This document shows positions 17,155-27,014 of a stretch of DNA of 64,000 nucleotides, in pieces. The notes below the pieces were generated by a model. The model was not told the DNA's origin and made no database searches. It was given only the letters and a program-made list of their open reading frames with translations. The stretch comes from DASRFR01 sp035651455 (GTDB lineage: Bacteria; Acidobacteriota; Terriglobia; Terriglobales; Acidobacteriaceae): assembly GCA_035651455.1 (NCBI GenBank), contig DASRFR010000029.1, positions 1 to 64,000 on the forward strand, in the 5' to 3' direction. The stretch's first letter is position 1. Each line of letters begins with the position of its first letter. A program made the position numbers and the translations under genes.

Positions 17155-18480
17155 TTAACAACGAAATAACTCGGCGGCTGCTCGTTGCCCGCTGTGGATG
17201 GCAGCATGCACGGTGCCATTGTGTCCTCGGAAGTCTGTCGCTTCCCCGGCAAAAAACAAAGTGTCATCGATGGGCCGGGAAAGCTCCCGCTGGGCGCCTT
17301 CTCCACCAACCTTCACATAACTGTAAGCGCCACGCGAGAACGGATCTGACTGCCAATCGTGCGTATATGCAGAACTCAAGAGTTTGCTGAGTGCCTGAAC
17401 GCTAACCGGCAGGATACGCGACAGTGTATGCAAAGCGGTGCCTGTGACAACATCATTGCCCTTGCCTGCGAGGGTCTCCGCGCAATGAAACGGAGCCCAT
17501 CCGGTGATGATGGGAAATTGTCGGGGCGCCGTCGTCCACCAGGTCGGGAACGGGCTCTCGCTGGATAAGAGAAATCGCAGGTCCGCGAGCGTCTTTTGCG
17601 GCAGGCGTGACGAGGGATGCAATGCGTCCCAAAAACGTTCTCTGAAGCAAAGCGTAATGCGGATCACCTTGCCCATCACAAGATGCCGCAAAGCGTCGTG
17701 CTTGGATTTGGGCAACTCGGGATTGAATTGGATGTGGCCTTCGTCTGCCGGTGTGGATTGAAGGACTCCGAGCGGCACCGTCAGGACGAGTTTTGCGGCG
17801 GAGAAAGTGGGCGTGAGGCCGCGCGCTGCTATCCGAACTTGACCGTGACCCCAGCGGATCCTCTCGACTACCGTGTTCAGGAACATGGGGACAGCATGCT
17901 TCTCCAATTCACTGCGAAAGTATTCGACCAGCGATTGGTAACCGCTTTCCATGTGGAATGTACGATCGCCGTCGACTTGTTCCTGCGCGCGCAGGCCGTG
18001 CACCAGCGAGTGCACACTGACCAGCGCGGGATCAGCAGCATGAAAACCAGTCACGTACCGGCGGGCCCAGTTCTTTGCCTGTTCGTACCGGGGCTCGCGG
18101 CAACAGCGTTCTATAAAGTGCAAAAAGGACTCATCCGGCTCGCGATCGTTCATCTTGGCCATGAGTTCGTCCACTTCAGCGAAGAAATCGCTGGGACGCA
18201 GTTCACCCTTTTCGGCAACCCAGTTTTCACCACCTCCCTCCCAGGCGGGGATTTTCTGCCGGCGCAGGATGTCCCAGATTTCAGCAGGACGACCGTGGAT
18301 GAATTCCGCGCCGAGCTCTACGGGAGCGTTAGAGGCGGCATCATGCCTGGTGAAAATTCGTCCGCCGATTCGGTCGCGTGCCTCGAGGATCGCAACCTTG
18401 TTGCCAGCACGGGCCAGTTCGAGGGCCGCGGCGAGTCCTGCAGCCCCGGCCCCAACTACGATAATTTGATAGTCGCTCAC
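17155..18480 (-). CDS. Flavin-containing amine oxidase
   Basis: This protein has 441 residues from GTG 18480; an upstream ATG at 18570 in frame would add 30 unconserved residues. The N-terminus YQIIVVGAGAAGLAAALELARAG is the FAD-binding Rossmann motif, followed by the acidic residue in LEARDRIGGR. The C-terminal LFFAGEATD and GTVHAAIHSG are the second flavin-contact motif of monoamine/polyamine oxidases. The enzyme probably oxidises an amine with O2 to an aldehyde, ammonia and H2O2; the substrate is unknown. No signal peptide is visible, so it is likely cytoplasmic. The gene is divergent from the Spy-like gene. Confidence 0.88.
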   Translation of the reverse strand: MSDYQIIVVGAGAAGLAAALELARAGNKVAILEARDRIGGRIFTRHDAASNAPVELGAEFIHGRPAEIWDILRRQKIPAWEGGGENWVAEKGELRPSDFFAEVDELMAKMNDREPDESFLHFIERCCREPRYEQAKNWARRYVTGFHAADPALVSVHSLVHGLRAQEQVDGDRTFHMESGYQSLVEYFRSELEKHAVPMFLNTVVERIRWGHGQVRIAARGLTPTFSAAKLVLTVPLGVLQSTPADEGHIQFNPELPKSKHDALRHLVMGKVIRITLCFRERFWDALHPSSRLPQKTLADLRFLLSSESPFPTWWTTAPRQFPIITGWAPFHCAETLAGKGNDVVTGTALHTLSRILPVSVQALSKLLSSAYTHDWQSDPFSRGAYSYVKVGGEGAQRELSRPIDDTLFFAGEATDFRGHNGTVHAAIHSGQRAAAELFRC

Positions 18481-18704
18481 TGAACCGGTAGCTCGTAGTA
18501 GATGCCGGCAGAATCGGTTCCGCTGTATACGAGCCTGGCACGGCGAGACACGGGCTGCTATGAGCCGCAATGAATTCTCACTGATGCCGGCTGTCCATTG
18601 ACAAACCTTTACCCGGATTGACCGACTTTTTACGTCGATGCAGCGGGGAATCTGCTAAACAGGAAATGTCACGTCAATGCAAGATTCATCACTGGAGTGT
18701 TTTC

Positions 18705-19181
18705 ATGAATATGTTTCGCAAGAGAGCATGGATCGGCTGCCTATTGGCGCTGTTCCTCTCGATTCCCCTGTTCGGCATGGCGCAAGACCAGGACGCCCCG
18801 CCAGCGCCGCAAGAAGAACAGGGTGGGCCGCCGCCCCAAGACCAGGCATCTCCCGGAGGACACCAGGGACGACGTGGCAGGGGCGGGATGATGGCATCAC
18901 CGGAGCAGCGGCTTGAGCACATGAGCCAGGCACTGAACCTCACAGACGATCAGAAAGCCAAAATCAAGCCGATGCTGGATGAGGAGTCGAGCAAGCTGCA
19001 ATCGCTACGCAGCGATTCTTCCATGTCGCAGCAAGACCGGCGGGCGAAGTTTATGCAGATCCACCAGGAAACCCTCGACCAGATGAAGACGGTACTGAAC
19101 TCGGACCAGCAGAAGAAGCTTGCAAAGATGCAGGAGAGAATGAAAGAGCACATGAATGGGCAGACCGAAGGACCAAAGTAG
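18705..19181 (+). CDS. Secreted Spy/CpxP-like protein
   Basis: This protein has 158 residues from ATG 18705, with GGAG upstream. A Sec signal (about 1-26, ending GMAQ) is followed by a Pro/Gln/Gly-rich low-complexity stretch, then a helical region with LNLTDDQKAKIKPMLDEE and LNSDQQKKLAKMQERM. The two LTxxQ-like motifs define the Spy/CpxP superfamily, periplasmic chaperones or stress regulators that sense envelope damage. The spacing between motifs is about 60 residues, as in the family. A role in acid, metal or folding stress is an inference. No two-component genes are next to it. Confidence 0.8.
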   Translation: MNMFRKRAWIGCLLALFLSIPLFGMAQDQDAPPAPQEEQGGPPPQDQASPGGHQGRRGRGGMMASPEQRLEHMSQALNLTDDQKAKIKPMLDEESSKLQSLRSDSSMSQQDRRAKFMQIHQETLDQMKTVLNSDQQKKLAKMQERMKEHMNGQTEGPK

Positions 19182-19297
19182 CTGAACTCTGGCCGACGAT
19201 GGCGGGCTGAGCGGTCCCTATAAGTGCGCGCCGCCCACAAGCAGCACTTGCCCACAGCCGCTCAGCTGCGCCGCCAGTGCGAAAGCATGATTTGGAC

Positions 19298-19927
19298 TTA
19301 CCGCGTGGGCTGCCCGGCCCATTCCGAACAGTGCAGTGTCAGATCGCTCTGCACGACCTGGGGCTGTCGCGACACTGGGTTACTTACGACGAATTCGAAT
19401 CGTCCTGCCGTACTCGGAAACGACACTGCGATATTGCCGCGCGGCACCGATCCACCCTGGTAAAGAGCGGTCACTCTCTGCCTGCGTTTCCAAGCTTCAA
19501 AATCGGGTGATCGAAACAGCAGCAGCTGAACACCACTACCCGGTGGCGAACAGAATGAGCCGACGACCCGGGCACCGCGACAACCAGAGGGGAATGCAAA
19601 TGGATACGCAGCAAAACTCTTGCCCTGAACCGTGATCCGCGGTGGAACGATCGGTTGCGAGAAGTCGACTGGCAGGGATCGAGCTGGTTGCGAACGAATG
19701 CCGGCGCTTGCTGGTGATTGCTTCAGTTTTCGCATCGTCACAAACGTGACGAGACCGACGGCTGCCAAGCCCAGGAACACAATGATCAGCAGCTTTTGCA
19801 CCTGCCGTTCCTGGGCCGCCGTGTCGAGAGTGATGGACGCAGTGGACGGCTGATCAAAACGGTAGCGGCATTGAGGACAGGAGGTGGCGTCATCCGCGAT
19901 TTCCGTGCCGCACTTGGGACAGAGCAT
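19298..19927 (-). CDS. Zinc-ribbon single-pass membrane protein
   Basis: This protein has 209 residues from ATG 19927, which follows GGAGTGGGAGA; an ATG 24 bp upstream lacks such a site. Residues 1-20 hold a CPKCG...CPQC zinc ribbon facing the cytoplasm. A transmembrane helix lies at about 44-66 (LLIIVFLGLAAVGLVTFVTM). The outer part has a beta-rich domain with several Cys residues. Zinc-ribbon plus single-helix proteins are frequent in Acidobacteriota and Deltaproteobacteria; I do not know a function. The gene is divergent from the aldo/keto reductase. Confidence 0.75.
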   Translation of the reverse strand: MLCPKCGTEIADDATSCPQCRYRFDQPSTASITLDTAAQERQVQKLLIIVFLGLAAVGLVTFVTMRKLKQSPASAGIRSQPARSLPVDFSQPIVPPRITVQGKSFAAYPFAFPSGCRGARVVGSFCSPPGSGVQLLLFRSPDFEAWKRRQRVTALYQGGSVPRGNIAVSFPSTAGRFEFVVSNPVSRQPQVVQSDLTLHCSEWAGQPTR

Positions 19928-20039
19928 TCTCCCACTCCAGGACGAGCGCAAGATTATTCGCGGGCATGTTGAGTGTCAATCAGCACATTGCGAGTACCCT
20001 ATTATTGCGCGGTGTTGGGGACCCGCGGAGGACGTCGCG

Positions 20040-20989
20040 ATGCAACATCGCAATGTTGGGAATTCAGAGTTGAAGGTTTCGCTTGCAGGCCTGGGCTGCA
20101 ACAACTTCGGCGGCCGCATCGCGCTCGAAGCTACGCGAAAAGTTGTGCACAAGGCTTTGGATCTCGGTGTCACCCTGTTCGACTCCGCGGATATCTATGG
20201 CAATTCAGGAGGCTCAGAAACATTTCTTGGACAGGCACTGGGCGCGCGGCGCAAAGACATGGTGCTCGCTACAAAATTCGGTATGAGCATGGCCGATTCA
20301 ACCACGGTGCATGGGGCCTCGCGCGAGTACGTCCTCTCCTCGGTTGAGGGGAGTCTCCGGCGTTTGCAGACGGATTGGATCGACCTTTACCAGGTGCATC
20401 GGCCAGACCCGAACACACCCATCGAAGAAACATTGCGCGCGCTGGAAGATCTGACCAGCAGGGAAAGGACCGTTACATCGGATGCTCGAATTTCGCTGCC
20501 TGGCAAGTAGTAGAGGCGAAGTGGACATCGCGCAAATCCGGCATTCATTCGTTTGTCTCCTGTCGACACGACTACAGCCTGGTTGTGCGCGACATCGAGC
20601 GGGAACTGACACCGGCGATGCAGAAATACCAGATCGGCTTGTTGCCCTACTTCCCGCTTGCCAGCGGATTGCTTACCAGTAAGTACAGGCGCGGCGCTGA
20701 AATTCCAAAGGACTCCCGCTTCGCGGCGTGGCCGCGATTAGCCGACCGCTATCTGAATGAAACCAACTGGAAAATCGTGGAGCGACTGGAGCGGTTCTGT
20801 GCCAGGACGGGGCGTAGTTTACTCGAGCTTGCTTTCAGCTGGCTGGCATGCAAGCCTGTCGTGGCAAGTGTGATTGCAGGAGCAACCAAGCCGGAGCAGG
20901 TGGAACAAAACGTCAAAGCGGTCAATTGGAAATTGTCAGCAGAAGAGATGGCAGAAGTGGATCGGATTACCGCAAAACAGGGTTGCTGA
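20040..20989 (+). pseudogene. Aldo/keto reductase interrupted by one frameshift
   Basis: The first part (ATG 20040 with GGAGG upstream, to about 20452) encodes MQHRNVGNSELKVS and the AKR residues: Asp and Tyr in FDSADIYG, Lys in ATKFG and His in YQVHRPD. At about 20452 the frame must shift: the upstream frame ends at 20508-20510 with unrelated residues, while the other forward frame continues with DRYIGCSNFAAWQVVEA and runs to TGA at 20987-20989. A single missing base between LEDL and QQGKDRYIG would restore one protein of about 316 residues of the YajO/oxidoreductase subgroup. Everything else is conserved, so this is either a recent mutation or a sequencing or assembly error. Confidence 0.8.
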
Positions 20990-21057
20990 GGTTCTCTGGC
21001 ATCTGATCAGACGTTTTAGTCAGAACCGGAAATCGCCCTTCACTCACCCGCGGCGGT

Positions 21058-23187
21058 TTACTTGCTGCTTACCTCGTTCCAGAGGAATGCGAGTTCATCG
21101 GCGACATCGTTCACTAATTGCGCGATCGAGACGCCCGCGCTGTGGCCCGCCTTGGTTTCATAATGCAGCAGGATCGGGCGATCACTGCCGCTATCTGCCT
21201 GCATGATGGCGGCCATCTTACGCGCGTGCAAGGGATCTACGCGGGTATCCGAATCGCCGCTGTTGAACATGATGGCCGGATACTTTGTTCCCGGTTTTAC
21301 GTTCTGGTACGGCGAGTACTTCAGCAAATAGGCGAACTGCTCTGGATTATCGGCGGACCCGTACTCGGCGGTCCACCAGCGCCCGACAAGAAATTTCTGG
21401 AAACGAAGCATATCGGTCAGGGGGTAGCCGCACCAGATCGCGCCGAACAGATCGGGTCGCTGCGTCATGGCGGCGCCCATTAAGAGGCCGCCGTTGGAAC
21501 GTCCCCGAATGGCGAGATGCGCGGGTGCAGTGTACTTATTGTCGATCAGGTACTCGGCTGCCGAGTAGAAATCATCAAAGACGTTCTGCTTCTTTTCGAA
21601 CATGCCGGCTTCATGCCAAGCTTCTCCGTATTCTCCCCCACCGCGCAGATTGGGCTGCGCATAGTAGCCGCCCTGCTCCATCCACCACGCGTACTCGGGG
21701 TCCCATTGCGGGGTAAGGCTGATATTGAAGCCGCCGTAAGCAAACATCAGCGTGGGTATAGTCGCGTCCCGCTTCAGTTGTTTCCTGGAGGAAACGAACA
21801 TCGGGATGCGGGTGCCGTCCTTCGATTGATAGAAGAGCTGCTTGACTTCGTACTGATCTGAGGAGAACGGCACCTTCGGTTGCGCGAAAACATCACTTTT
21901 TCCGCTGGTTACGTCGTAGTGGTAAATCGTGCGCGGGAAGTTGAAGGATTCGAAACTATAGAAGCCTTCCTTCGCTGCGGCACGTCCCAGCACAGCACTC
22001 GCGGACCCTAGTCCGGGGTACGTGATGGTACCCGCGGCTTGACCATCCATAGTAAAAATGCGGGTGCGAGTCACGACGTCGTGCAAGCCTGTGGCGAAAA
22101 GCCTGTCGCCAACAATGGAGACGTCTGAGATGACGTCTCCGCTTTCCGGGACGACAGTTTGCCAATGCGCTTGGGACGGGTCCGCAATGGAGACTTTCAG
22201 GACACGGTACTTCTCGGCTCGATAGTCGGTCAGGACGTAGAGGTCATCCTGATAGTTGATGGCTTCAAAACGATTGTCGATGCCATGAATGATCGGGCGA
22301 ATGGGAGCATCGGGCACGTGCAGGTCTTTGGCATAAATATCAACCCGTTTGGGAGGAACTCCGTGACTCACGGTGATGAGGAGGTAACGTTTGTTCTCCG
22401 TGACCCCGGCATCGATCAATTCCATCGGCCCGAGCGTCTCCCCATTGAACTCCTTGCCGAAGATCAACTGATCGGAGGCGACGGGTGAACCCAAACGATG
22501 AAAGAAGACGAGAGTTCCCGTGGGCTCAAATCGGCTGTAATAGACGGCGTGATTGTCGGGACTCAGGCTAACCTGGCTGTAACGGGCTTTGGGCAAAACG
22601 TCCGGTAGTTCCTGATGCTTATTTACATCGAGGAGGTGGACGGTTTTCTCGTCGGCGCCGCCTTCCCGTACGCTATAGACGAGCAAGTCTCCATTTTCCG
22701 AGACGTCCTCGATCCGCACCGACGTGTTCTGGTCCGTACTTAGCGTATTGGCATCGACCAGGCGCTCGTCCTGGCCGTGAAGTCCCCTGCGTACATAGAT
22801 GGAAGACTGATTTTCTTCGGGCTGACGCTTGGTGAAGAAATAGTTCCCATTGCGCTCCCGCGGAACGGTGAACGTTTCGACCCGCTCCAGTTCGGTAAGG
22901 CGCTTCACGATCGCAGGACGATTCTTTACCTGCGAGAGATATTCCTCCGTGTAGCGCATTTGAGCTTCAATCCAGGCACGCGTCTGCGGGCTTTTCGCGT
23001 CTTCGAGCCAGCGGTATGGATCCGTAATCACGACGCCGTTGATGGTATCCGTCACTGGCTTCGCTTCGGTGGGCGGCGGAGGGGCAAGGGTAATGCCATG
23101 CCCACCGTGAATCTCCGCGGGGCGGGCCATACTGAGGACGGCCAGGCAACATGCAAGAGCGAGTGAAGAGGCAATGCGCTTTTTCAT
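21058..23187 (-). CDS. Secreted prolyl oligopeptidase (S9A family)
   Basis: This 709-residue protein has a Sec signal (1-22) followed by the typical start of the family, DPYRWLEDAKSPQTRAWIEAQ. A seven-bladed propeller covers about 90-450 and the alpha/beta-hydrolase domain 455-705. Catalytic residues are visible: Ser564 in GRSNGG, Asp647 in SGDSDTRV and His682 in KAGHSAG. The length fits the family (about 690-710). It cleaves short peptides after proline, here in the periplasm, and probably serves peptide nutrition. The gene has its own promoter region and converges on the frameshifted aldo/keto reductase. Confidence 0.93.
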   Translation of the reverse strand: MKKRIASSLALACCLAVLSMARPAEIHGGHGITLAPPPPTEAKPVTDTINGVVITDPYRWLEDAKSPQTRAWIEAQMRYTEEYLSQVKNRPAIVKRLTELERVETFTVPRERNGNYFFTKRQPEENQSSIYVRRGLHGQDERLVDANTLSTDQNTSVRIEDVSENGDLLVYSVREGGADEKTVHLLDVNKHQELPDVLPKARYSQVSLSPDNHAVYYSRFEPTGTLVFFHRLGSPVASDQLIFGKEFNGETLGPMELIDAGVTENKRYLLITVSHGVPPKRVDIYAKDLHVPDAPIRPIIHGIDNRFEAINYQDDLYVLTDYRAEKYRVLKVSIADPSQAHWQTVVPESGDVISDVSIVGDRLFATGLHDVVTRTRIFTMDGQAAGTITYPGLGSASAVLGRAAAKEGFYSFESFNFPRTIYHYDVTSGKSDVFAQPKVPFSSDQYEVKQLFYQSKDGTRIPMFVSSRKQLKRDATIPTLMFAYGGFNISLTPQWDPEYAWWMEQGGYYAQPNLRGGGEYGEAWHEAGMFEKKQNVFDDFYSAAEYLIDNKYTAPAHLAIRGRSNGGLLMGAAMTQRPDLFGAIWCGYPLTDMLRFQKFLVGRWWTAEYGSADNPEQFAYLLKYSPYQNVKPGTKYPAIMFNSGDSDTRVDPLHARKMAAIMQADSGSDRPILLHYETKAGHSAGVSIAQLVNDVADELAFLWNEVSSK

Positions 23188-23231
23188 GAGACTCTGTTTA
23201 CTCTCCAGCGTTCCGAAGGATCAGCCACAAA

Positions 23232-23408
23232 TCATACTTGATAGTCCTTTCCGCCGACGATCCCCCGGATCTCAACATTTCCGCTATTGACGCTACCGGT
23301 ATGTCCGACAATGACTTCGAGCTGCCTGCGTTCGAAGCCCAGCCGAGTCAATATTTCATTGGCGATCAGGCCGCGGACGCGACCAGGAGATCTTGATTGG
23401 TTTGCGCT
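23232..23408 (-). pseudogene. Possible C-terminal gene remnant
   Basis: An open stretch without a start codon, bounded upstream by an in-frame stop at 23409, ends with RVRGLIANEILTRLGF, then a beta-like segment with GHTGSVNSGN and a final GGKDYQV. The residue mix looks like real protein rather than a random frame, but I do not recognise the family. It could be the tail of a decayed gene. Confidence 0.25.
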
Positions 23409-23816
23409 CTAAACAAGTGCGTTCGTAACTTGATTAACCACGGACCGCTCCTGACAACAGACTCGAAGCACCAGACGCGGCGAACCGGGCGAGAACTTCC
23501 ATCGCTATCCCGAACCTTTTCTAGCAGGATGATTCATCCCGCTGAAGAATTGCGCGATGTTACAATTGACCATCTTGTTGGCGAGGAACCCGGCATTGTG
23601 TAGGCATGAACGTCACAGAGAAGGAAGCGCCGGGCGGTACGTTGTCCCGCGCGTGGCACGAAGCCGGGCGAACGGCGCGAAGTCAGCACTGGCCTGCCAG
23701 TGACAGAACCGCATCGGGAGCGCCGCTTAGCAGTGTGAATCTGCGGGAGGCCTTCGGATTTGTATCCATTTCGACGCCGGCGCCGCGAAACGCGTTTGCT
23801 GACATCGAATACTGAC

Positions 23817-23993
23817 TCACCACTCGCCATGGCCATGACTGAGGCATGACCAGACCTTCAGATAACCCAGAGTTCCGCCGTCGGCAAAGCCGTATTCAAT
23901 CTGAATCAAGCCGCTGGGAGCGCCGCACGTCAAATCAGCCCACCAAATGACAACTGATTCAAGGATTCTCTCCAAATTCCCGATCGGGTTCAT
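23817..23993 (-). CDS. Small hypothetical protein (58 residues)
   Basis: The ATG at 23993 is preceded by GGAAGGAAAG at good spacing. The product begins MNPIGNLERILESVVIWWADL and is rich in Trp, Gly and Leu, with two cysteines. I do not recognise it. The ribosome site and the non-random composition give some support; the lack of neighbours in an operon and of any known domain weakens it. Confidence 0.35.
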   Translation of the reverse strand: MNPIGNLERILESVVIWWADLTCGAPSGLIQIEYGFADGGTLGYLKVWSCLSHGHGEW

Positions 23994-24265
23994 GTTAACT
24001 TTCCTTCCGCGGCCCATCGTCCCACTGAGCACCGCAATTTCTCTTGACGGTTCCTTGAACTTGGCTGATAATTTCGCGCATTCTCGAGCCATCCCCCGGC
24101 TCAAAATCGACGTACTACATCCTGATTTGTGCTGTAACTGATCCGGTTTCATACGGGATTTCTCCTGCTCTGGTGGGCAGTAGATCGAATCTCGCCGGGC
24201 TCCACCCGGGTGCGGGTTCTGCTGTCTTAAGTCTCCAATGCTAATTCTAAGGAGAGAAGACCAGT

Positions 24266-26284
24266 ATGCGAATTCCTCGGATCGCAGCATGCATTTGGGT
24301 TTCTGTCGTCGTTACGATACTCGCTATTCCGCAGCTTTTTGCGCAAACACTAACCACCACCGCGGGCGGCTTCGTCGGCGACGGGCGGCAGGCCGCTAAG
24401 GCCAGTTTTAACACTCCTTTTTTTATTGCCCAGGATTCCGCGGGAAACACTTATCTGAGCGATTTCGAAACGCATCGGGTTCGCAAGATTACGCCCACCG
24501 GCGTGATCTCAACGTTCGCCGGGACCGGCATCTCTGGTTACAGCGGCGATGGCGGTCCTGCCAATGCCGCCATGCTGAGTTATCCCACAGCACTGGCCTT
24601 CGATTCCGCGGGAAACCTTGTGATCGCGGATGGCGGGAACAACCGGATACGTAAGGTGAGCAAAACCGGTGTCATTACCACATTTGCGGGAACAGGAGCC
24701 AAGGGATACAGCGGAGATGGGGGTCCAGCACTGCAAGCCACCTTCAATCAGCCCTACGGACTGACATACGATGCCAAGGGCAACTTGTATATCAGCGATA
24801 TTGGCAATTCTGTCGTTCGTGTGATCAATACTTCATCCATCATCACCACTTATGCCGGCGACGGCATTTACGGCTACAGTGGCGACGGCGGGCCGGCAAT
24901 TCTTGCCAGTTTGAGTTTTCCACGCGGCTTGGCCAGCGATTCCGCAGGAAACCTCTATATCGCTGACACCGATAACCATGTTGTACGAAAAGTGAACGCA
25001 GCGGGGACAATTACTACCTACGCTGGAAATGGGAGCAATGGCTACAGTGGAGACGGGGGACCCGCGACCAGCGCCGCTATCGGCCGTCCACGAGGATTGC
25101 TGGTCCGCACGGGAAGCCTCTTCATCACCAATGGGGGACACTCCAGGGTGCGAACTGTCTCGCTCTCTACCCAGATCATCAGCACTTTTGCGGGCTCCTC
25201 CTATGGCTACGACGGAGATGGTAACCCGCTGCTTTCTTCTCAATTCGCCGGTGGCAGCGGCATGATCTTCACCAAGAGCGGCAACTTTGAAATGGCCGAC
25301 AACGGTAATGCCCGCCTGCGCATGGCGAGTGGAGGTTTGATGAGGACCGTCGCCGGCGGGTATATCGGCGATGGAGGCGCGGCCACCACGGCGAACCTCG
25401 TGCTCCCGGAAGCGCTCGCATTTGACAAGAATGGCAACTATTACGTTGCTGAGTACAACGGAAATCGAATTCGCAAAGTGACGTCTACCGGAGCAATCTC
25501 CACATTTGCCGGAACAGGCATCAGCGGCTACACCGGAGATGGAGGCGCTGCAACCGCAGCAAGGCTGGATCTGCCATTTGGTGTTGCTGTCGATTCCTCC
25601 GGAAATGTATTCATTGCAGATGACGGGAACGCGGTTATTCGGGAAGTAGACAGCAGCGGAAACATTTCAACATTCGCCACAGACCCAAATTTCATCGCGC
25701 TAGGACCAATGGCGATTGACGGGGCTAACAATCTCTTTGTGACGGACTCCGGCTCGTGTGTAATCTGGAAAATTTCGCCTGCTGGATCCGTTAGTGTCGC
25801 GGCGGGAGTGCTGTTGGCGTGCGGCTATAACGGAGATAACGTGCCCGCCACGAGCGCTGAACTCAATCAGCCGTTCGGTGTAGCCGTGGACAGCAAAGGG
25901 AACCTGTTTATCGCGGATTCAAATAACAACCGTGTTCGCCGCGTGAACACTTCCGGAATTATTACGACCTTCGCCGGGAACGGCACATGCGGTTTCAGCG
26001 GTGATGGCGGTCTGGCGACTTCCGCGGAACTGTGTTTCCCAGAGGGCGTCGCCCTCACGTCAACCGGAGCGGTCTACATTGCGGATAGTTTTAACTTCCG
26101 CATTCGCAGCGTCTCCAGAGGCACGATTAACACGTTCGCCGGCACCGGCACATCCGGGTATAACGGCAACCGCCTTGCGGCCTTGAGCACAAACCTGGAC
26201 GACCCAGTCGCGGTGACGGTGAATGCCCAAGGTGTGCTGTACATGATCGACGATGCTCAAGCTCTGGTGCGGCGTATCCATTAA
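24266..26284 (+). CDS. Secreted NHL-repeat beta-propeller protein
   Basis: This 672-residue protein starts after AAGGAG with a signal peptide (1-26, ending LFAQ). The whole mature part is built of about twelve repeats of roughly 54 residues, each with a pattern like STFAGTG-GYSGDGGPA, then a P-G-A-D-SAGNLYIAD block and N-RIRKV. Twelve NHL units would make two six-bladed propellers. NHL propellers usually bind proteins or polysaccharides, and no catalytic residues are evident. Blades 5-6 and 8-9 are the most diverged. It is a single gene, flanked by a low-coding region and a convergent DinB gene. Function outside the cell is unknown. Confidence 0.88.
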   Translation: MRIPRIAACIWVSVVVTILAIPQLFAQTLTTTAGGFVGDGRQAAKASFNTPFFIAQDSAGNTYLSDFETHRVRKITPTGVISTFAGTGISGYSGDGGPANAAMLSYPTALAFDSAGNLVIADGGNNRIRKVSKTGVITTFAGTGAKGYSGDGGPALQATFNQPYGLTYDAKGNLYISDIGNSVVRVINTSSIITTYAGDGIYGYSGDGGPAILASLSFPRGLASDSAGNLYIADTDNHVVRKVNAAGTITTYAGNGSNGYSGDGGPATSAAIGRPRGLLVRTGSLFITNGGHSRVRTVSLSTQIISTFAGSSYGYDGDGNPLLSSQFAGGSGMIFTKSGNFEMADNGNARLRMASGGLMRTVAGGYIGDGGAATTANLVLPEALAFDKNGNYYVAEYNGNRIRKVTSTGAISTFAGTGISGYTGDGGAATAARLDLPFGVAVDSSGNVFIADDGNAVIREVDSSGNISTFATDPNFIALGPMAIDGANNLFVTDSGSCVIWKISPAGSVSVAAGVLLACGYNGDNVPATSAELNQPFGVAVDSKGNLFIADSNNNRVRRVNTSGIITTFAGNGTCGFSGDGGLATSAELCFPEGVALTSTGAVYIADSFNFRIRSVSRGTINTFAGTGTSGYNGNRLAALSTNLDDPVAVTVNAQGVLYMIDDAQALVRRIH

Positions 26285-26352
26285 CGCTTTGTATGGCCCG
26301 CGTGGGTTACGGCGCGAGACGGGCGTAGAACCCAAGACTGTGGGCGGCTACA

Positions 26353-26883
26353 TCAGGCCGCGGCAGCGCGCTTCTTGCCTGCGGGCTTCGCCATGCTCTC
26401 AATCTGTGCGAGATGGTTGAGATCGTGCCCGGCGATCATTCTTAAAAGGTGGGGGAGAGTCTCCTTTCCGCGCTCTTGATGCATGCCGTAGTGGTCCCAC
26501 TTGTCTTTGGGTAAGGCTTTCAACATGGCCACATTCGCTTCCCGCAGCGCGCGGAAGACCGCGAGTGAAGCCTTGGGATCGCGATGAGCGTAATCGAAGG
26601 TGGTGGCCCAAACGTCCTGATCGAATGCCTGGATCGTGGCGCCATTTTCGGCAGCAATCTGCCGTAGCCGCCAACTGAGCACGATCTCCGCGTCCGCCAG
26701 GTGGGCTAAAACTTCAGCAATCGACCACTTGCCTGGTTGCAGGCGACGCATCATTTGCTTCTTTTCAAGACGAGCAATCGCTTTGGCGAGCTTTCGGGGA
26801 GTTTCCTGATGCACGCGCAACGGATCCTTCCCTTCGGTGTTAGCCAGAATTCTCTGGGTGTACTGCTGGGGAGTTTCGTTCAT
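26353..26883 (-). CDS. DinB-like (DinB_2) protein
   Basis: This 176-residue four-helix-bundle protein carries the motif PGKWSIAEVLAHLADAEIVLSWRLR. It has histidines at the family's metal positions: His in AHLADAE and two in AGHDLNHLAQIE. The family includes thiol transferases dependent on mycothiol or bacillithiol and many of unknown role. The Lys/Ala-rich tail (KPAGKKRAAAA) is unusual and may be disordered. A second DinB-like protein lies at 42584-43051 but shares little beyond the fold. Confidence 0.85.
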   Translation of the reverse strand: MNETPQQYTQRILANTEGKDPLRVHQETPRKLAKAIARLEKKQMMRRLQPGKWSIAEVLAHLADAEIVLSWRLRQIAAENGATIQAFDQDVWATTFDYAHRDPKASLAVFRALREANVAMLKALPKDKWDHYGMHQERGKETLPHLLRMIAGHDLNHLAQIESMAKPAGKKRAAAA

Positions 26884-27014
26884 AATGTCCTCCTCGGAAG
26901 TGGTGCATACGCCCGGGGTTTAGATCGTCCCCGACCGGAAAAGATGCAATGCATGTCAGGGAAAATTCCGGACGGCAATATTACAGAAGAGAAATTCTGG
27001 GTCAGGAGCCACCT

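Larger units (their letters stand above)
23188..24265. other. 1.08-kb region with no clear large gene
   Basis: Apart from a 58-codon candidate (23817-23993, minus) and a 58-codon open fragment lacking a start (23232-23408, minus), the short frames here have no recognisable product or ribosome sites. No strong terminator, repeat or RNA gene was found by eye. The composition suggests decayed coding sequence. Confidence 0.45.

Noticed and set aside
17617..18483. A 288-codon plus-strand frame
   Set aside because: Antisense to the amine oxidase, no recognisable features.
24500..26200. Periodic DNA similarity that could suggest a repeat array
   Set aside because: The period is explained by the NHL protein repeats. 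The units vary in length and sequence and are in frame, so it is not a CRISPR or satellite array.
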